Source of the DNA: Extensimonas soli
Lineage (GTDB): Bacteria > Pseudomonadota > Gammaproteobacteria > Burkholderiales > Burkholderiaceae_C
Direction of reading: 5' to 3'
Assembly: GCF_029211265.1 (NCBI RefSeq)
Contig: NZ_JARGEL010000013.1
Location: 124,001-188,000 of the forward strand
DNA: 64,000 nt
Shown here piece after piece: positions 38,546 to 47,367 of this stretch (positions are counted from its first letter, which is position 1; the number at the start of each line of letters is the position of its first letter). Under the pieces are notes generated by a model. It was not told where the DNA came from. It saw nothing but the letters and a program-made list of their open reading frames with translations, and did no database searches. A program made the translations under genes and the position numbers.

Positions 38546-38557
38546 GGCGCATGCGCC
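38546..38557. promoter_or_regulatory. 12-bp palindrome between divergent catabolic genes
   Basis: GGCGCATGCGCC lies in the divergent region between the racemase and thiolase genes. Its GC-rich form could occur by chance in this genome; possible operator. Confidence 0.3.
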
Positions 38558-38597
38558 AGACCATAGAGCGGCTCCAGCGACGCAATGTAAATTTGGC

Positions 38598-38626
38598 TTG
38601 CAGGACTGTCAAGCGTTAGATAGACT
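38598..38626 (+). promoter_or_regulatory. Possible sigma-70 promoter for the catabolic operon
   Basis: TTGCAG, 17 bp, TAGACT, ending 62 bp before the thiolase ATG. Two bases off the consensus in each box. No activator site identified. Confidence 0.4.
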
Positions 38627-38688
38627 GCCGCAGTCCTCGTTGTTCCTTTTGCCTGACGAAGGCGCCCCTTCATCCTTAGGAGATTTTC

Positions 38689-39873
38689 ATGAGCCACAAA
38701 GTCATCGTTGCCGGCGTCGGCATGATTCCGTTCGCCAAGCCCGGCGCCAGCGAGCATTACCACGTCATGGGAGGCAAGGCCGCGCATCTGGCCCTGGCCG
38801 ATGCGGGCGTCGATTACGCCGCCATCCAACAGGCCATGGTCGGCTATGTCTATGGCGATTCGACCTGCGGCCAGCGTGCGCTGTACCCGGTCGGTATGAC
38901 GGGCATTCCGATCATCAACGTCAACAACAATTGCTCGACCGGCTCGAGCGCGCTGTTCCTCGCGCGCCAGGCCGTGGAGAGCGGTGCGGCCGACTGCGTG
39001 CTCGCGCTGGGCTTCGAGCAGATGGAGCCGGGCGCGATCAAAGCCAAGTTCACCGACCGTCCCACGCCGTTCGAAGAGTTCGACAACGTGACCGACGCGC
39101 TCGTGGGCCATCCCGAAATTCCGCTTGCGTTGCGCTACTTTGGTGGCGCGGGCAAGGCGCACATGGACAAGTACGGCACCAAGCTCGAAACCTTTGCCGA
39201 AATCCGCGCCAAGGCGAGCCGCCACGCCGTGAACAACCCGCTCGCACTGTTCCGCAAGGAGGTGACGGTCCAGGATGTGATGGAATCACCCGCGGTCTGG
39301 CCCGGTGTGTTGACGCGCCTCATGGCCTGCCCGCCCACCTGCGGTGCTGCGGCCGCCGTGATCTGCTCCGAGGAATACGCCAAGAAGCACGGCCTCAACA
39401 CCAAAGTGAAGATCGTTGCCCAGGCCATGGCCACGGACTTCCCGAGCACCTTCACGTCCAAGGACATGATGCGCGTGGTCGGCTACGACATGGCGCGCGA
39501 TGCGGCTCGCCAGGTCTATGAGCGCACCGGCATTGGCGCGAAGGACGTCAATGTGGTCGAGCTGCACGACTGCTTCGCGCAGAACGAGCTCATCACCTAC
39601 GAAGCACTGGGTCTGTGCCCCGAGGGCGGCGCCGAGAAGTTCGTGCTCGACGGCGACAACACCTACGGCGGCAAGGTCGTGACCAATCCCTCGGGCGGCC
39701 TGCTCTCCAAGGGCCACCCGCTGGGTGCGACGGGGCTTGCGCAGTGCTACGAGCTCACCCACCAGCTGCGCGGCACGGCCGAGAAGCGCCAGGTCGAAGG
39801 CGCGCGCATCGCGCTGCAGCACAACCTCGGCCTGGGTGGTGCCTGCGTGGTGACGATGTACCAGACCAACTGA
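38689..39873 (+). CDS. SCP2-type thiolase (3-oxoacyl-CoA thiolase)
   Basis: 394 aa. Thiolytic cleavage of 3-oxoacyl-CoA, SCPx-like and so suited to 2-methyl-branched chains. Seen: nucleophile Cys82 in NNNCSTGSSAL, VVELHDCFAQNEL near 285-297, GGLLSKGHPLGATG near 340, and a C-terminal QHNLGLGGACVVT like the SCPx thiolase domain rather than the CxG of classic thiolases. The start follows TTAGGAGATTTTC. It is first in a run of plus-strand catabolic genes; the next gene begins 28 bp downstream. Confidence 0.88.
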   Translation: MSHKVIVAGVGMIPFAKPGASEHYHVMGGKAAHLALADAGVDYAAIQQAMVGYVYGDSTCGQRALYPVGMTGIPIINVNNNCSTGSSALFLARQAVESGAADCVLALGFEQMEPGAIKAKFTDRPTPFEEFDNVTDALVGHPEIPLALRYFGGAGKAHMDKYGTKLETFAEIRAKASRHAVNNPLALFRKEVTVQDVMESPAVWPGVLTRLMACPPTCGAAAAVICSEEYAKKHGLNTKVKIVAQAMATDFPSTFTSKDMMRVVGYDMARDAARQVYERTGIGAKDVNVVELHDCFAQNELITYEALGLCPEGGAEKFVLDGDNTYGGKVVTNPSGGLLSKGHPLGATGLAQCYELTHQLRGTAEKRQVEGARIALQHNLGLGGACVVTMYQTN

Positions 39874-39901
39874 GCGCCGCGTGATCCAGGGAGACGCGAA
39901 C

Positions 39902-40345
39902 ATGATCGATAAAAAATTCATCGGCTACAAGCAGCCGCCCACGCTGTGGGACGTGGAAAAAGGGCGCATCGCCTTTTTTGCCGACGTGATAGGGGCCAAG
40001 GACCCGATCTACACCGACGTGGAGGCCGCGCGCGCGGCGGGCTACCGCAATGTGGTGGCACCGCCCACCTTCTTCTTCGGGGCTGAGGGCGATTCGGGCG
40101 CCATGATGGAGCTCATCACCACGTTGCAAATCGACCTGGGCAAGGTGCTGCATGGCGAGCAGCGGTTCGACTACTACGCGCCGGTGTGCGCGGGCGACAC
40201 GCTGCGCCTCGAGTCCGAGATCACCGACATCTATGACAAAAAAGGCGGCGCGCTCGAGTTCGTCGTCAAAGAAACGCGCGTGACCAACCAGCTCGGTGAG
40301 CATGTCGCCGACATTCATTCGGTCATCGTCGTTCGCCATGCTTGA
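39902..40345 (+). CDS. MaoC-type hot-dog protein, non-catalytic subunit type
   Basis: 147 aa, of the N-terminal-MaoC (FAS1_DH) subfamily. Seen: DKKFIGYKQPPTLWDVEKGR start, VIGAKDPIYTDVEAARAAGY where the hydratase His of D-x4-H is a Tyr, VVAPPTFFFGA and YAPVCAGDTLR. The missing His suggests it does not catalyse alone. In ChsH1/ChsH2-type and HadAB-type enzymes one such subunit pairs with a catalytic one; the following gene is a candidate partner. The ATG after GGGAGACGCGAAC was preferred over a GTG 21 bp upstream. Confidence 0.82.
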   Translation: MIDKKFIGYKQPPTLWDVEKGRIAFFADVIGAKDPIYTDVEAARAAGYRNVVAPPTFFFGAEGDSGAMMELITTLQIDLGKVLHGEQRFDYYAPVCAGDTLRLESEITDIYDKKGGALEFVVKETRVTNQLGEHVADIHSVIVVRHA

Positions 40346-40376
40346 AGGATTCGTGTCATGAATACCCCCTGTCAAA

Positions 40377-40775
40377 GTGCTCCAGGTCGGCGATGAAATG
40401 CCCGTATTGGAGCTGCCCCCGATCACGCGCACCACGCTCGCCCTGTTCGCGGGCGCTTCGGGCGACCACAACCCCATCCACATCGACATCGACTTTGCGC
40501 GCAAGGCTGGCATGCCCGACGTGTTCGCGCACGGCATGCTGTCCATGGCCTACCTCGGGCGCGCCCTGACCGAGTGGGTGCCGCAGCGCCAGCTCATGAG
40601 CTTCGGCGTGCGCTTTGCCGCCGTCACACACCTGGGCGATCGCGTGCGCTGCTCGGGCAAGGTGGTCGAAAAGACCGAGCGCGGCGGGCGTCCCTGTGTG
40701 CGTGTGGACATCACCGCGGCCAAGAGCACGGGCGAGATCACCCTCGCGGGCGAGGCTCTGATCGCGCTGAGCTGA
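40377..40775 (+). CDS. MaoC-type (R)-enoyl-CoA hydratase, catalytic; N-terminal frameshift
   Basis: 132 aa as shown from a GTG. Seen: the full hydratase-2 motif ASGDHNPIHIDIDFARKAGM with D and H in D-x4-H, and VFAHGMLSMAYLGRAL. Adds water to trans-2-enoyl-CoA. The natural start is probably the ATG at 40358, where ATG-AAT-ACC-CC... would read MNTPVKVLQVGDEMP if one C were removed from the five-C run at 40365-40369. As given, that ATG runs into a TGA after 12 codons. Either a sequencing/assembly error or a real lesion with restart at 40377 or later. Pairs with the preceding non-catalytic MaoC protein. Confidence 0.82.
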   Translation: MLQVGDEMPVLELPPITRTTLALFAGASGDHNPIHIDIDFARKAGMPDVFAHGMLSMAYLGRALTEWVPQRQLMSFGVRFAAVTHLGDRVRCSGKVVEKTERGGRPCVRVDITAAKSTGEITLAGEALIALS

Positions 40776-40920
40776 CGGCTGTAAGCGTCCCCCAGAGCAC
40801 AGCGCATTTTCTTTCCCTTGGTCCCGCCGACCCCGAGTTGCCGCTGCGCCACGGTGCGCGGTGGCGGCGTCAGGCAGGCTGCGCGCGGGCCTTTTTTCTC
40901 TTACCCAAAGGATTCGCACC

Positions 40921-41748
40921 ATGAAAAAACTCGAAGGCAAGGTTGCCATCGTTTCCGGCTCCGGTCGCGGCATCGGCCGCTCCATCGCACTCAAGCTCGC
41001 GAGCGAGGGCGCCAAAGTGGTCGTCAACGACCTCGACCCGGCACCCGCCGAGCAGACCGTGGCCGACATCAAGGCGGCCGGGGGACAGGCGCTGGCCTGC
41101 CCCGGCAGTGTCACGGCCGACGGTTTTGCCGAGCAGTTCGTCAAGACCGCCACCGAGGGCTTTGGCGGCCTGGACATCATCATCAACAACGCCGGCTATA
41201 CCTGGGACAACGTGATCCAGAAGATGACCGACGAGCAGTGGAACGCGATCATCGACGTGCACCTGACGGCGCCGTTCAAGATCCTGCGCGCCGCTGCCGA
41301 CTACATCCGCTTTGCCGCCAAGAAGGAGGCCGACGCGGGCCAGGAAGTGTTCCGCAAGGTGGTCAACATCTCGTCGATCGCGGGCCTGGGCGGCAACGCA
41401 GGCCAGGCCAATTATTCGGCGGCCAAGGCGGGCATCGTGGGCCTGACGCTGGCCATGGCCAAGGAGTGGGGACGCTACAAGGTCAACGTCAACTGCGTGG
41501 CCTTCGGCATGATCAAGACGCGCCTGACCGAGGCGCCGGCCAAGGGCGACGCCTCCATCGACATCGAGGGCCGCAAGATCAAGGTCGGCGTGAACCCCGA
41601 CCTGCTCGCCATGATGGAGCGCAGCATTCCCGTGGGCCGTGCGGGCACGCCCGAAGAGGCCGCCGGTTCGGTCTATCTGCTGTGCACGCCCGAGGCCAAC
41701 TACGTCAGCGGCCAGACGCTGGTGTGCGGCGGCGGCATCACGATCTGA
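40921..41748 (+). CDS. Short-chain dehydrogenase, probable 3-hydroxyacyl-CoA dehydrogenase
   Basis: 275 aa, NAD(P)-dependent. Seen: GSGRGIGRSIAL nucleotide-binding turn (12-23), NNAG, NISS (serine about 151), and YSAAK with Tyr165 and Lys169. Similar to FabG and to the (R)-hydroxyacyl dehydrogenase part of peroxisomal multifunctional enzyme type 2. Next to (R)-type MaoC hydratases, it would oxidise the (R)-3-hydroxyacyl-CoA to the 3-oxoacyl-CoA for the thiolase. Substrate is inferred from context. A 147-bp gap without a gene follows before the carboxylase. Confidence 0.86.
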   Translation: MKKLEGKVAIVSGSGRGIGRSIALKLASEGAKVVVNDLDPAPAEQTVADIKAAGGQALACPGSVTADGFAEQFVKTATEGFGGLDIIINNAGYTWDNVIQKMTDEQWNAIIDVHLTAPFKILRAAADYIRFAAKKEADAGQEVFRKVVNISSIAGLGGNAGQANYSAAKAGIVGLTLAMAKEWGRYKVNVNCVAFGMIKTRLTEAPAKGDASIDIEGRKIKVGVNPDLLAMMERSIPVGRAGTPEEAAGSVYLLCTPEANYVSGQTLVCGGGITI

Positions 41749-41895
41749 CACTGCCTGGACTTGCGCAAACAAGGATGCGAAGAGATGTTTTGCCACCTGT
41801 TCGGCAGCGCCGACCACCACCTGCAGCGCTTCGCGGCCTTGGGTTGACCCGCTACGAGGCGGACCGCCAGGGCACCGAGACGAAAGAGGAATCGA

Positions 41896-43503
41896 ATGAC
41901 AGAAATGGCTTCCAACGTGTCGGTGCATACCGACGAATTCCGCCGCAACCGCGAAGCCTACGAGGCGCGCATTGCCGACCTGCACGAGCGCCGCGCGCGC
42001 GCCTTGGCGGGTGGCCCCGAAAAGGCGCGGCGCCTGCACAAGCAGCGCAAGCAGCTGCTGCCGCGCGAGCGCCTTGCGGCCGTGCTCGACCCTGGCTCGC
42101 CGTTTTTAGAGTTCGGCCAGCTTGCGGGCGAGGGTATGTACGAGGGCGTGCCGCCGGGCGGCAGCATCATCACGGGCGTGGGCCTGGTCAGCGGGCGGCC
42201 TTGCATGATCATGATCCACGACGCCACCGTCAAAGGCGGCACCTACTACGGCATTACCTCGAAAAAGCACGTGCGCGCGCAGATGTTCGCCTGGCAGCAC
42301 CGCCTGCCCTGCATCACCATGGTGCAGTCGGGTGGTGCGAACCTGCCCGAGCAGGAGTTCATCTTCCCCGACGACGGGCAGTTCGGCTCCATCTTCTACA
42401 ACCAGATCCGCATGTCCGCCGAGGGCATCACGCAGATCGCCACCGTGCACGGGCCCTCGACCGCAGGCGGCGCCTATCTGCCCGCGCTGTGCGACGAGGC
42501 CGTGATCGTGCGCAACCAGGGCGCCATGTTCCTCGGCGGCCCGCAGCTCGTCTATGCCGCGACCAAGGAAGTGGTCGATGTGGAAACCCTGGGCGGCGGC
42601 GAGATGCACAGCCGCATCAGCGGCGTGACCGACCACCTGGCCGAAAACGACGCGCACGCGATCGCCATCGTGCGCGGCATCGTCGCCAACCTGGGCACGG
42701 GCCCCAGGCAGCGCTGGGACGTGGCCCCGCCGCTGCCGCCGCGCTACGACCCGCGCGAGATTTACGGCATCGTGAGCGCCGACAACCGCCACCCGACCGA
42801 CAACCGCGAAGTGCTGCTGCGCCTGATCGATGACAGCGACTTGCAGGAGTTCAAACCGCTCTATGGCGACACCATGATCTGCGGTTTTGCGCGCATCAAG
42901 GGCTTCCAGGTCGGCATCCTCGCGAACAACGGCGTGATCTTTTCCGAAAGCGCGATCAAGGGGGCGCATTTCATCGAGCTGTGCTGCCAGCGCGACATCC
43001 CTTTGCTGTTCATGGCCGACGTGTCGGGCTTCATGGTCGGCCAGGCCGTGGAGCAGCAGGGCATTGCCAAGCACGGCGCCAAATTCATGACGGCCATGGC
43101 CTCAGCCAACGTGCCGCGCTACACCCTGATCACGGGCGGCTCCTACGCCGCGGCCTACCTTGCGATGTGCGGGCGGCCGTTCAAGCCCAATGTCATGATG
43201 ATGTGGCCCACGGGCCGCGCCGCGCTCATGGGCCCCGAGCAGGCCGCCACCACCCTGACCATGGTGCGCGACAACATCCACGAGCGCGAGGGCACGAGCT
43301 GGAGCGAGGAAGAAAAAGAGCGCTTCAAGCAGCCGATCCGCGAGCAGTTCGAGCGCTTCGCGAGCCCCTACAACTACGCCGCGCACCTGTGGTGCGACAT
43401 GGTCATAGAGCCGACCGAGACGCGCGACACCATGGCGCTGCTGCTCGAACTCGCCGGGCGCCAACCGGCCAAGGAAACGCATTTCGGCGTGTTCCGCATG
43501 TGA
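41896..43503 (+). CDS. Acyl-CoA carboxylase, carboxyltransferase (beta) subunit
   Basis: 535 aa. Transfers CO2 from biotin to an acyl-CoA. Seen: two crotonase-fold halves; SGGANLPEQEFIFPDDGQFG, HGPSTAGGAYLPALCDEAVI, FLGGPQLVYAATKEVVDVE, SRISGVTDHLA, and in the second half GFMVGQAVEQQGIAKHGAK and GSYAAAYLAMCGRPF. The general order follows methylcrotonyl- and geranyl-CoA carboxylase beta subunits, but several usually constant stretches differ (for instance GPSTAGGAYLPALCDE in place of GSCTAGGAYVPAMSDE). This may mark a separate substrate class. The start follows AGAGGAATCG. Confidence 0.85.
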   Translation: MTEMASNVSVHTDEFRRNREAYEARIADLHERRARALAGGPEKARRLHKQRKQLLPRERLAAVLDPGSPFLEFGQLAGEGMYEGVPPGGSIITGVGLVSGRPCMIMIHDATVKGGTYYGITSKKHVRAQMFAWQHRLPCITMVQSGGANLPEQEFIFPDDGQFGSIFYNQIRMSAEGITQIATVHGPSTAGGAYLPALCDEAVIVRNQGAMFLGGPQLVYAATKEVVDVETLGGGEMHSRISGVTDHLAENDAHAIAIVRGIVANLGTGPRQRWDVAPPLPPRYDPREIYGIVSADNRHPTDNREVLLRLIDDSDLQEFKPLYGDTMICGFARIKGFQVGILANNGVIFSESAIKGAHFIELCCQRDIPLLFMADVSGFMVGQAVEQQGIAKHGAKFMTAMASANVPRYTLITGGSYAAAYLAMCGRPFKPNVMMMWPTGRAALMGPEQAATTLTMVRDNIHEREGTSWSEEEKERFKQPIREQFERFASPYNYAAHLWCDMVIEPTETRDTMALLLELAGRQPAKETHFGVFRM

Positions 43504-43537
43504 GCGCGGGCTTGGGCGGCAGTCCAAAAATATGTAT

Positions 43538-43586
43538 CAAATTGGCCTCTAGCGCTGATGTATCAAGCGCTGGCAGCTACTGATTT
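43538..43586 (+). repeat. Short dispersed palindrome (family B), best copy
   Basis: AAATTGGCCTCTAGCGCTGA then TGTATCAAGCGCTGGCAGCTA: the clearest copy of this family in the window, with AGCGCTGAT / ATCAAGCGCT arms. It lies between the two carboxylase subunit genes, 10 bp before the alpha-subunit ATG. Confidence 0.85.
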
Positions 43587-43595
43587 GGAAGTTTT

Positions 43596-45635
43596 ATGTT
43601 CAAAAAAATCCTGATCGCAAACCGCGGTGAGATCGCCTGCCGCATCGCACGCACCTGCGCGCGCCTGGGCATTGCCGTCGCGGGCGTGCATTCGAGCGCC
43701 GACCGCGACGCGCTGCACGTCGATTGCGTCGGCGAGTCGATCGAAATCGGCGGTGCCCCCGCGACCGAGAGCTACCTGCGCATAGACGCCGTGATCGCGG
43801 CTGCGCGGCGCACGGGCGCGCAGGCCATCCATCCGGGCTACGGCTTTCTGGCCGAAAACCCCGCATTCGCGCGCGCCGTCGAGGCGGCGGGGCTGGTCTT
43901 CATCGGCCCCACGCCCGAATCCATAGAGCGCCTGGGCGACAAGGCCGCGGCCAAGCACGAGGCGCGCGCCGCTGGCGTGCCCGTGCTCGGCGGCAGCGCG
44001 CAGCCCAGCCGCGACGCAGCCGCCATCGCCGCCACCGTGCGCGGCATGGCGCTGCCCGTGGTGCTCAAGGCCGCAGCGGGCGGCGGCGGCAAGGGCATGC
44101 GCGTGGTGCGCACGCTCGATACGCTCGAAGCCGACATCGCATCGGCCATGCGCGAAGGCGCGAGCGCCTTTGGCGACCCGGCGCTGATCGTGGAGCCCTT
44201 CATCGAGCACGGCCGGCATATCGAGGTGCAGATCGCGGGCGACGGCAAGGGCCAGGTCATTCACCTGTTCGAGCGTGAATGCACGCTGCAAAGGCGCTAC
44301 CAAAAACTGATCGAAGAGGCGCCCGCGAGCAACCTCGACGCCTCCTTGCGCACCGCCATGCTGAGCGACGCCGTGCGTCTGGGCGAGCGCCTGCGCTACC
44401 GCGGCGTGGGCACGGTGGAGTTCATCGTGCACGACGGGCAGCACCACTTCCTCGAAGTGAATCCGCGCCTGCAGGTCGAGCACCCCGTCACCGAGGAAGT
44501 CACGGGCGTGGACATCGTCGAGCTCATGCTGCGCATCGCCGCGGGCGAGGGCCTGCCCGTGCGCCAGCAGGACGTGCAGGTGCAGGGCCACGCCGTCGAA
44601 GCGCGCGTGTGCGCCGAGGACGCGGCGCAGAACTTCATGCCCTCCACGGGCGAGCTCGTCGAGGTGCGCTTTGCGGCCAGCGGCGTGCGCGTCGAGTCGG
44701 GCGTGCGCGCGGACATGGTGGTCACGCCGTTTTACGACCCCATGCTGGCCAAGCTCATCGTGCACGCGCCCACGCGCCAGGCTGCGCTCGACAAGCTCGA
44801 TTGGGCCTTGGGCGAAACGCAGGTGCTCGGGGTGGAGACCAACATCGCCTTTTTGCGCCGTCTCTTGAGCCTGCCCGACACACGCGCGTCCACTTTCCAC
44901 ACGCGCCTGGTCGATGAGGTGCTGGCCGAGTGGCGTATCGCCACGCCCAGCGCACCGCTGCACACCATCGCCGCTGCTGCCGCGTGGTGGCTGCGCGACG
45001 CGCGCACCGCTGGCCCGGCCTACGGTGCCTGGACGGCGCTGGACGTGACGGGCTGGCAGATGCACGCGGGCAGCGATTCGATCACGCCGCTGCCGGTGCT
45101 GCTCGTGCACTCGGGCGGGCAGACGCACGAAGTGCGCGTAGGCGCGCTCGCGCCCGATGGCGAGATCACGGTGCAGGTCGGCGCCGAGTCCGTGCGCCTG
45201 GCGCTCACACCCCTGGCAGACGGCCAGTGGCGCCTGCGCCGCGGCGACTGCTATGAAACGCTGCACATCGCACGCAAAGGTGAGGCGCTGTTCGTGCAGG
45301 GCGGCGCGGGCGCGTTCACGCTGGGCATGGCTTCGTACGTCAACCAGGTGGCCGCGGCGCGCAAGTCCAGCGGCCAGCTGCGCACGCCCATGATGGGCAT
45401 GATCTTGCAGACCCACGTCGTCGTGGGTGACGCTGTGCGCGCGGGCGACGTGGTGGCGACCATGGAATCCATGAAGATGGAGCTGCGCATCACGGCCGAG
45501 CACGATGGCGTGGTGCGCGCGCTCAGCGTACAGCCCGGCCAGATGGTCGAGCGCGGGCTCGTCGTTGCCGTGATCGAGGCCGAGGAAGGCGGCGAATCAG
45601 GGGCCGTCGAAAAAACCGAGGGCGCAGCGGCATGA
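43596..45635 (+). CDS. Acyl-CoA carboxylase, biotin-carboxylase/biotin-carrier (alpha) subunit
   Basis: 679 aa. ATP-dependent carboxylation of its own biotin. Seen: MFKKILIANRGEIACRIART, YGFLAENPAFA, ATP-grasp GGGGKGMRVV near 165-174, ERECTLQRRYQKLIEEAP, EVNPRLQVEHPVTEEVTG, and the C-terminal biotinyl domain with ATMESMKMEL (biotin Lys about 627). The domain order matches AccA/MccA/AtuF-type fused subunits. The preceding beta gene is 92 bp away, with a family B repeat between them, so coupled expression may rely on read-through. Confidence 0.93.
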   Translation: MFKKILIANRGEIACRIARTCARLGIAVAGVHSSADRDALHVDCVGESIEIGGAPATESYLRIDAVIAAARRTGAQAIHPGYGFLAENPAFARAVEAAGLVFIGPTPESIERLGDKAAAKHEARAAGVPVLGGSAQPSRDAAAIAATVRGMALPVVLKAAAGGGGKGMRVVRTLDTLEADIASAMREGASAFGDPALIVEPFIEHGRHIEVQIAGDGKGQVIHLFERECTLQRRYQKLIEEAPASNLDASLRTAMLSDAVRLGERLRYRGVGTVEFIVHDGQHHFLEVNPRLQVEHPVTEEVTGVDIVELMLRIAAGEGLPVRQQDVQVQGHAVEARVCAEDAAQNFMPSTGELVEVRFAASGVRVESGVRADMVVTPFYDPMLAKLIVHAPTRQAALDKLDWALGETQVLGVETNIAFLRRLLSLPDTRASTFHTRLVDEVLAEWRIATPSAPLHTIAAAAAWWLRDARTAGPAYGAWTALDVTGWQMHAGSDSITPLPVLLVHSGGQTHEVRVGALAPDGEITVQVGAESVRLALTPLADGQWRLRRGDCYETLHIARKGEALFVQGGAGAFTLGMASYVNQVAAARKSSGQLRTPMMGMILQTHVVVGDAVRAGDVVATMESMKMELRITAEHDGVVRALSVQPGQMVERGLVVAVIEAEEGGESGAVEKTEGAAA

Positions 45636-45677
45636 GCCGGCTCCGCCGATAGCACAAAACCACCGAGGAGACAAACC

Positions 45678-46472
45678 ATGAACTACCAATCGATCAAACT
45701 CACCTTCGAGGGCGACGCCGTCGCGCGCCTGACGCTTGCGCGCCCCGACATGCAAAACGCGCTGAGCCTGGACGTCGTGGCCGAGCTGCGCCACGCCCTG
45801 CAGGTGGTGGCGCACAAAGAGCAAGTGCGTGCGCTGGTGCTCACGGGTGAGGGCAAGACCTTCTGCGCGGGCGGCGACCTGAACTGGATGAAGACCGTGC
45901 TGAGCCAGAGCCGCGCACAGCGCATCGCCGACTCGCGCCCGCTGGCTGACCTGTTTTACGAGTTCGACAACCTGCCCAAGGTCGTGATCGGGCGCATCAA
46001 CGGCCCCGCGACGGGTGGCGGCTTTGGCCTGACCTGCATTTGCGACGTGGCCGTGGGCGCAACCACGGCGCGCTTTTCGCTCACCGAGGCGCGGCTGGGT
46101 CTGGCGCCTGCGAACATCGGGCCTTACGTTGCGCGCCGCCTGGGCCTTGCGAAGGCGCGCCGCTACGGCCTCACGGCGCAGTTCATCGATGCGGTGCAGG
46201 CCGAGCGCGTGGGCCTGCTCGACCGTGTGGTGCCGCCCGAAGAACTCGACCGCGCCATCGAAGAAGAGCTCGCACTCGTGCTGAGCCTGCCCGCAAGCGC
46301 GATCGCGCGCACCAAGCGCCTGTTCAACGACGTGGTCGGGCGCCCGCCCGTGGAGTGCATGGACTACACCGCGAACTGCCTCGCCGACGCCTGGGAAACG
46401 CCCGAGGCGCGCGAAGGCATCGCCGCCTTCCTCGAAAAGCGCGCCCCGGCGTGGAAAGTCACGCGCGCCTGA
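45678..46472 (+). CDS. LiuC/AtuE-like enoyl-CoA hydratase
   Basis: 264 aa, crotonase fold. Seen: oxyanion-hole CAGGDLNWMK, NGPATGGGFGL with Gly in the place of the first catalytic Glu of classical crotonase, and SLTEARLGLAPANIGPYV near 133-150 with the second Glu. This pattern resembles 3-methylglutaconyl-CoA hydratase (LiuC) and isohexenylglutaconyl-CoA hydratase (AtuE), which act on the carboxylated product. That fits its place directly after the carboxylase genes. Exact substrate unknown. The start follows ACCGAGGAGACAAACC. Confidence 0.85.
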   Translation: MNYQSIKLTFEGDAVARLTLARPDMQNALSLDVVAELRHALQVVAHKEQVRALVLTGEGKTFCAGGDLNWMKTVLSQSRAQRIADSRPLADLFYEFDNLPKVVIGRINGPATGGGFGLTCICDVAVGATTARFSLTEARLGLAPANIGPYVARRLGLAKARRYGLTAQFIDAVQAERVGLLDRVVPPEELDRAIEEELALVLSLPASAIARTKRLFNDVVGRPPVECMDYTANCLADAWETPEAREGIAAFLEKRAPAWKVTRA

Positions 46473-46541
46473 GCCCGCCCGTTCGAATTCACTGATTCAC
46501 TGATTCACCGATTTCCCATTCTCTTTGCAAGAAAGAAACCC

Positions 46542-47330
46542 ATGAGCGACGCAGATTCCGTGCTGTACGAAGTGCGCGATGGCATTGCCACCGTGAAGAT
46601 CAACCGCCCCGAGATGCGCAACGCACTCTCGCCCGCCGCGGCGAACCGGCTCTACGAGTGCTGGGACGCCGTCGACGCCGACAAGGACGTGCGCGTGGCC
46701 ATACTCACTTCGTCCGACTGTGGCACCTTCTGCGCAGGGCTGGACCTGCGCGAAGCCGCGCGCGTGAAGAAAGAGGAGGGCGTGGACATCCTCACCAAGA
46801 TGAAAGACCCGTTCCACAGCCGCCAGCGCCGCGTGGCCAAGCCCATCATCGCGGCTATGACGGGGCATTTGATCGCGGGCGGCATGATGCTGAGCCTGAA
46901 CTCTGACCTGCGCGTGGGCCTCAAGGGCACGCAGGTGGGGATCACCGAAACGCGCATCGCCGGGCGCGGCAGCCCCTGGGCCATTCCACTGCTGTGGATG
47001 CTGCCGCAGCCGCTGCTCATGGAAATGGTGCTGACGGGCGAGCTCTACCCGATCGAGCCCTTCCATGAGCTGCGCTTCATCAACTACCTCGAAGACACAC
47101 CCGACGCCGTGCGCGCGCGTGCGCAAAAACTCGCCGAGCGCATCCGCGACAACGCGCCGCTGTCGGTCATGGCAGGCAAGGAGTCGATCATGACGGCCAT
47201 GAGCGCGGGCTGCGATGCCGGTATGGCGCTCGCGCACAACATCTACCGCGCGGCTTATGCGAGCGAAGACGCGCAGGAAGGCCCGCGCGCCTTCGCGGAA
47301 AAGCGCAAACCCGTGTGGAAAGGCCGCTAA
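46542..47330 (+). CDS. Enoyl-CoA hydratase/isomerase family protein
   Basis: 262 aa, crotonase fold but more distant. Seen: CAGLDLREAA oxyanion region, MTGHLIAGGMMLSLNSDLRV, and GITETRIAGRGSPWA with a Glu near the second catalytic site. The first catalytic position is Met, not Glu. Could be a hydratase, isomerase or hydrolase; the sequence does not decide. Three 8-bp near repeats (ACTGATTC) fill part of the 69-bp gap before it. Confidence 0.8.
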   Translation: MSDADSVLYEVRDGIATVKINRPEMRNALSPAAANRLYECWDAVDADKDVRVAILTSSDCGTFCAGLDLREAARVKKEEGVDILTKMKDPFHSRQRRVAKPIIAAMTGHLIAGGMMLSLNSDLRVGLKGTQVGITETRIAGRGSPWAIPLLWMLPQPLLMEMVLTGELYPIEPFHELRFINYLEDTPDAVRARAQKLAERIRDNAPLSVMAGKESIMTAMSAGCDAGMALAHNIYRAAYASEDAQEGPRAFAEKRKPVWKGR

Positions 47331-47367
47331 ACGGCCGGGTGCCGCACCACAACGAATGGAGACACAA

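Noticed and set aside
41749-41895. Small gene (MFCHLFGSADHHLQRF) between the dehydrogenase and carboxylase genes
   Set aside because: Only 20 codons, no clear ribosome-binding site or similarity; treated as non-coding.
46491-46514. Triplicated 8-bp ACTGATTC as a regulatory array
   Set aside because: Only two exact copies and one variant in a short intergenic gap; probably slippage.
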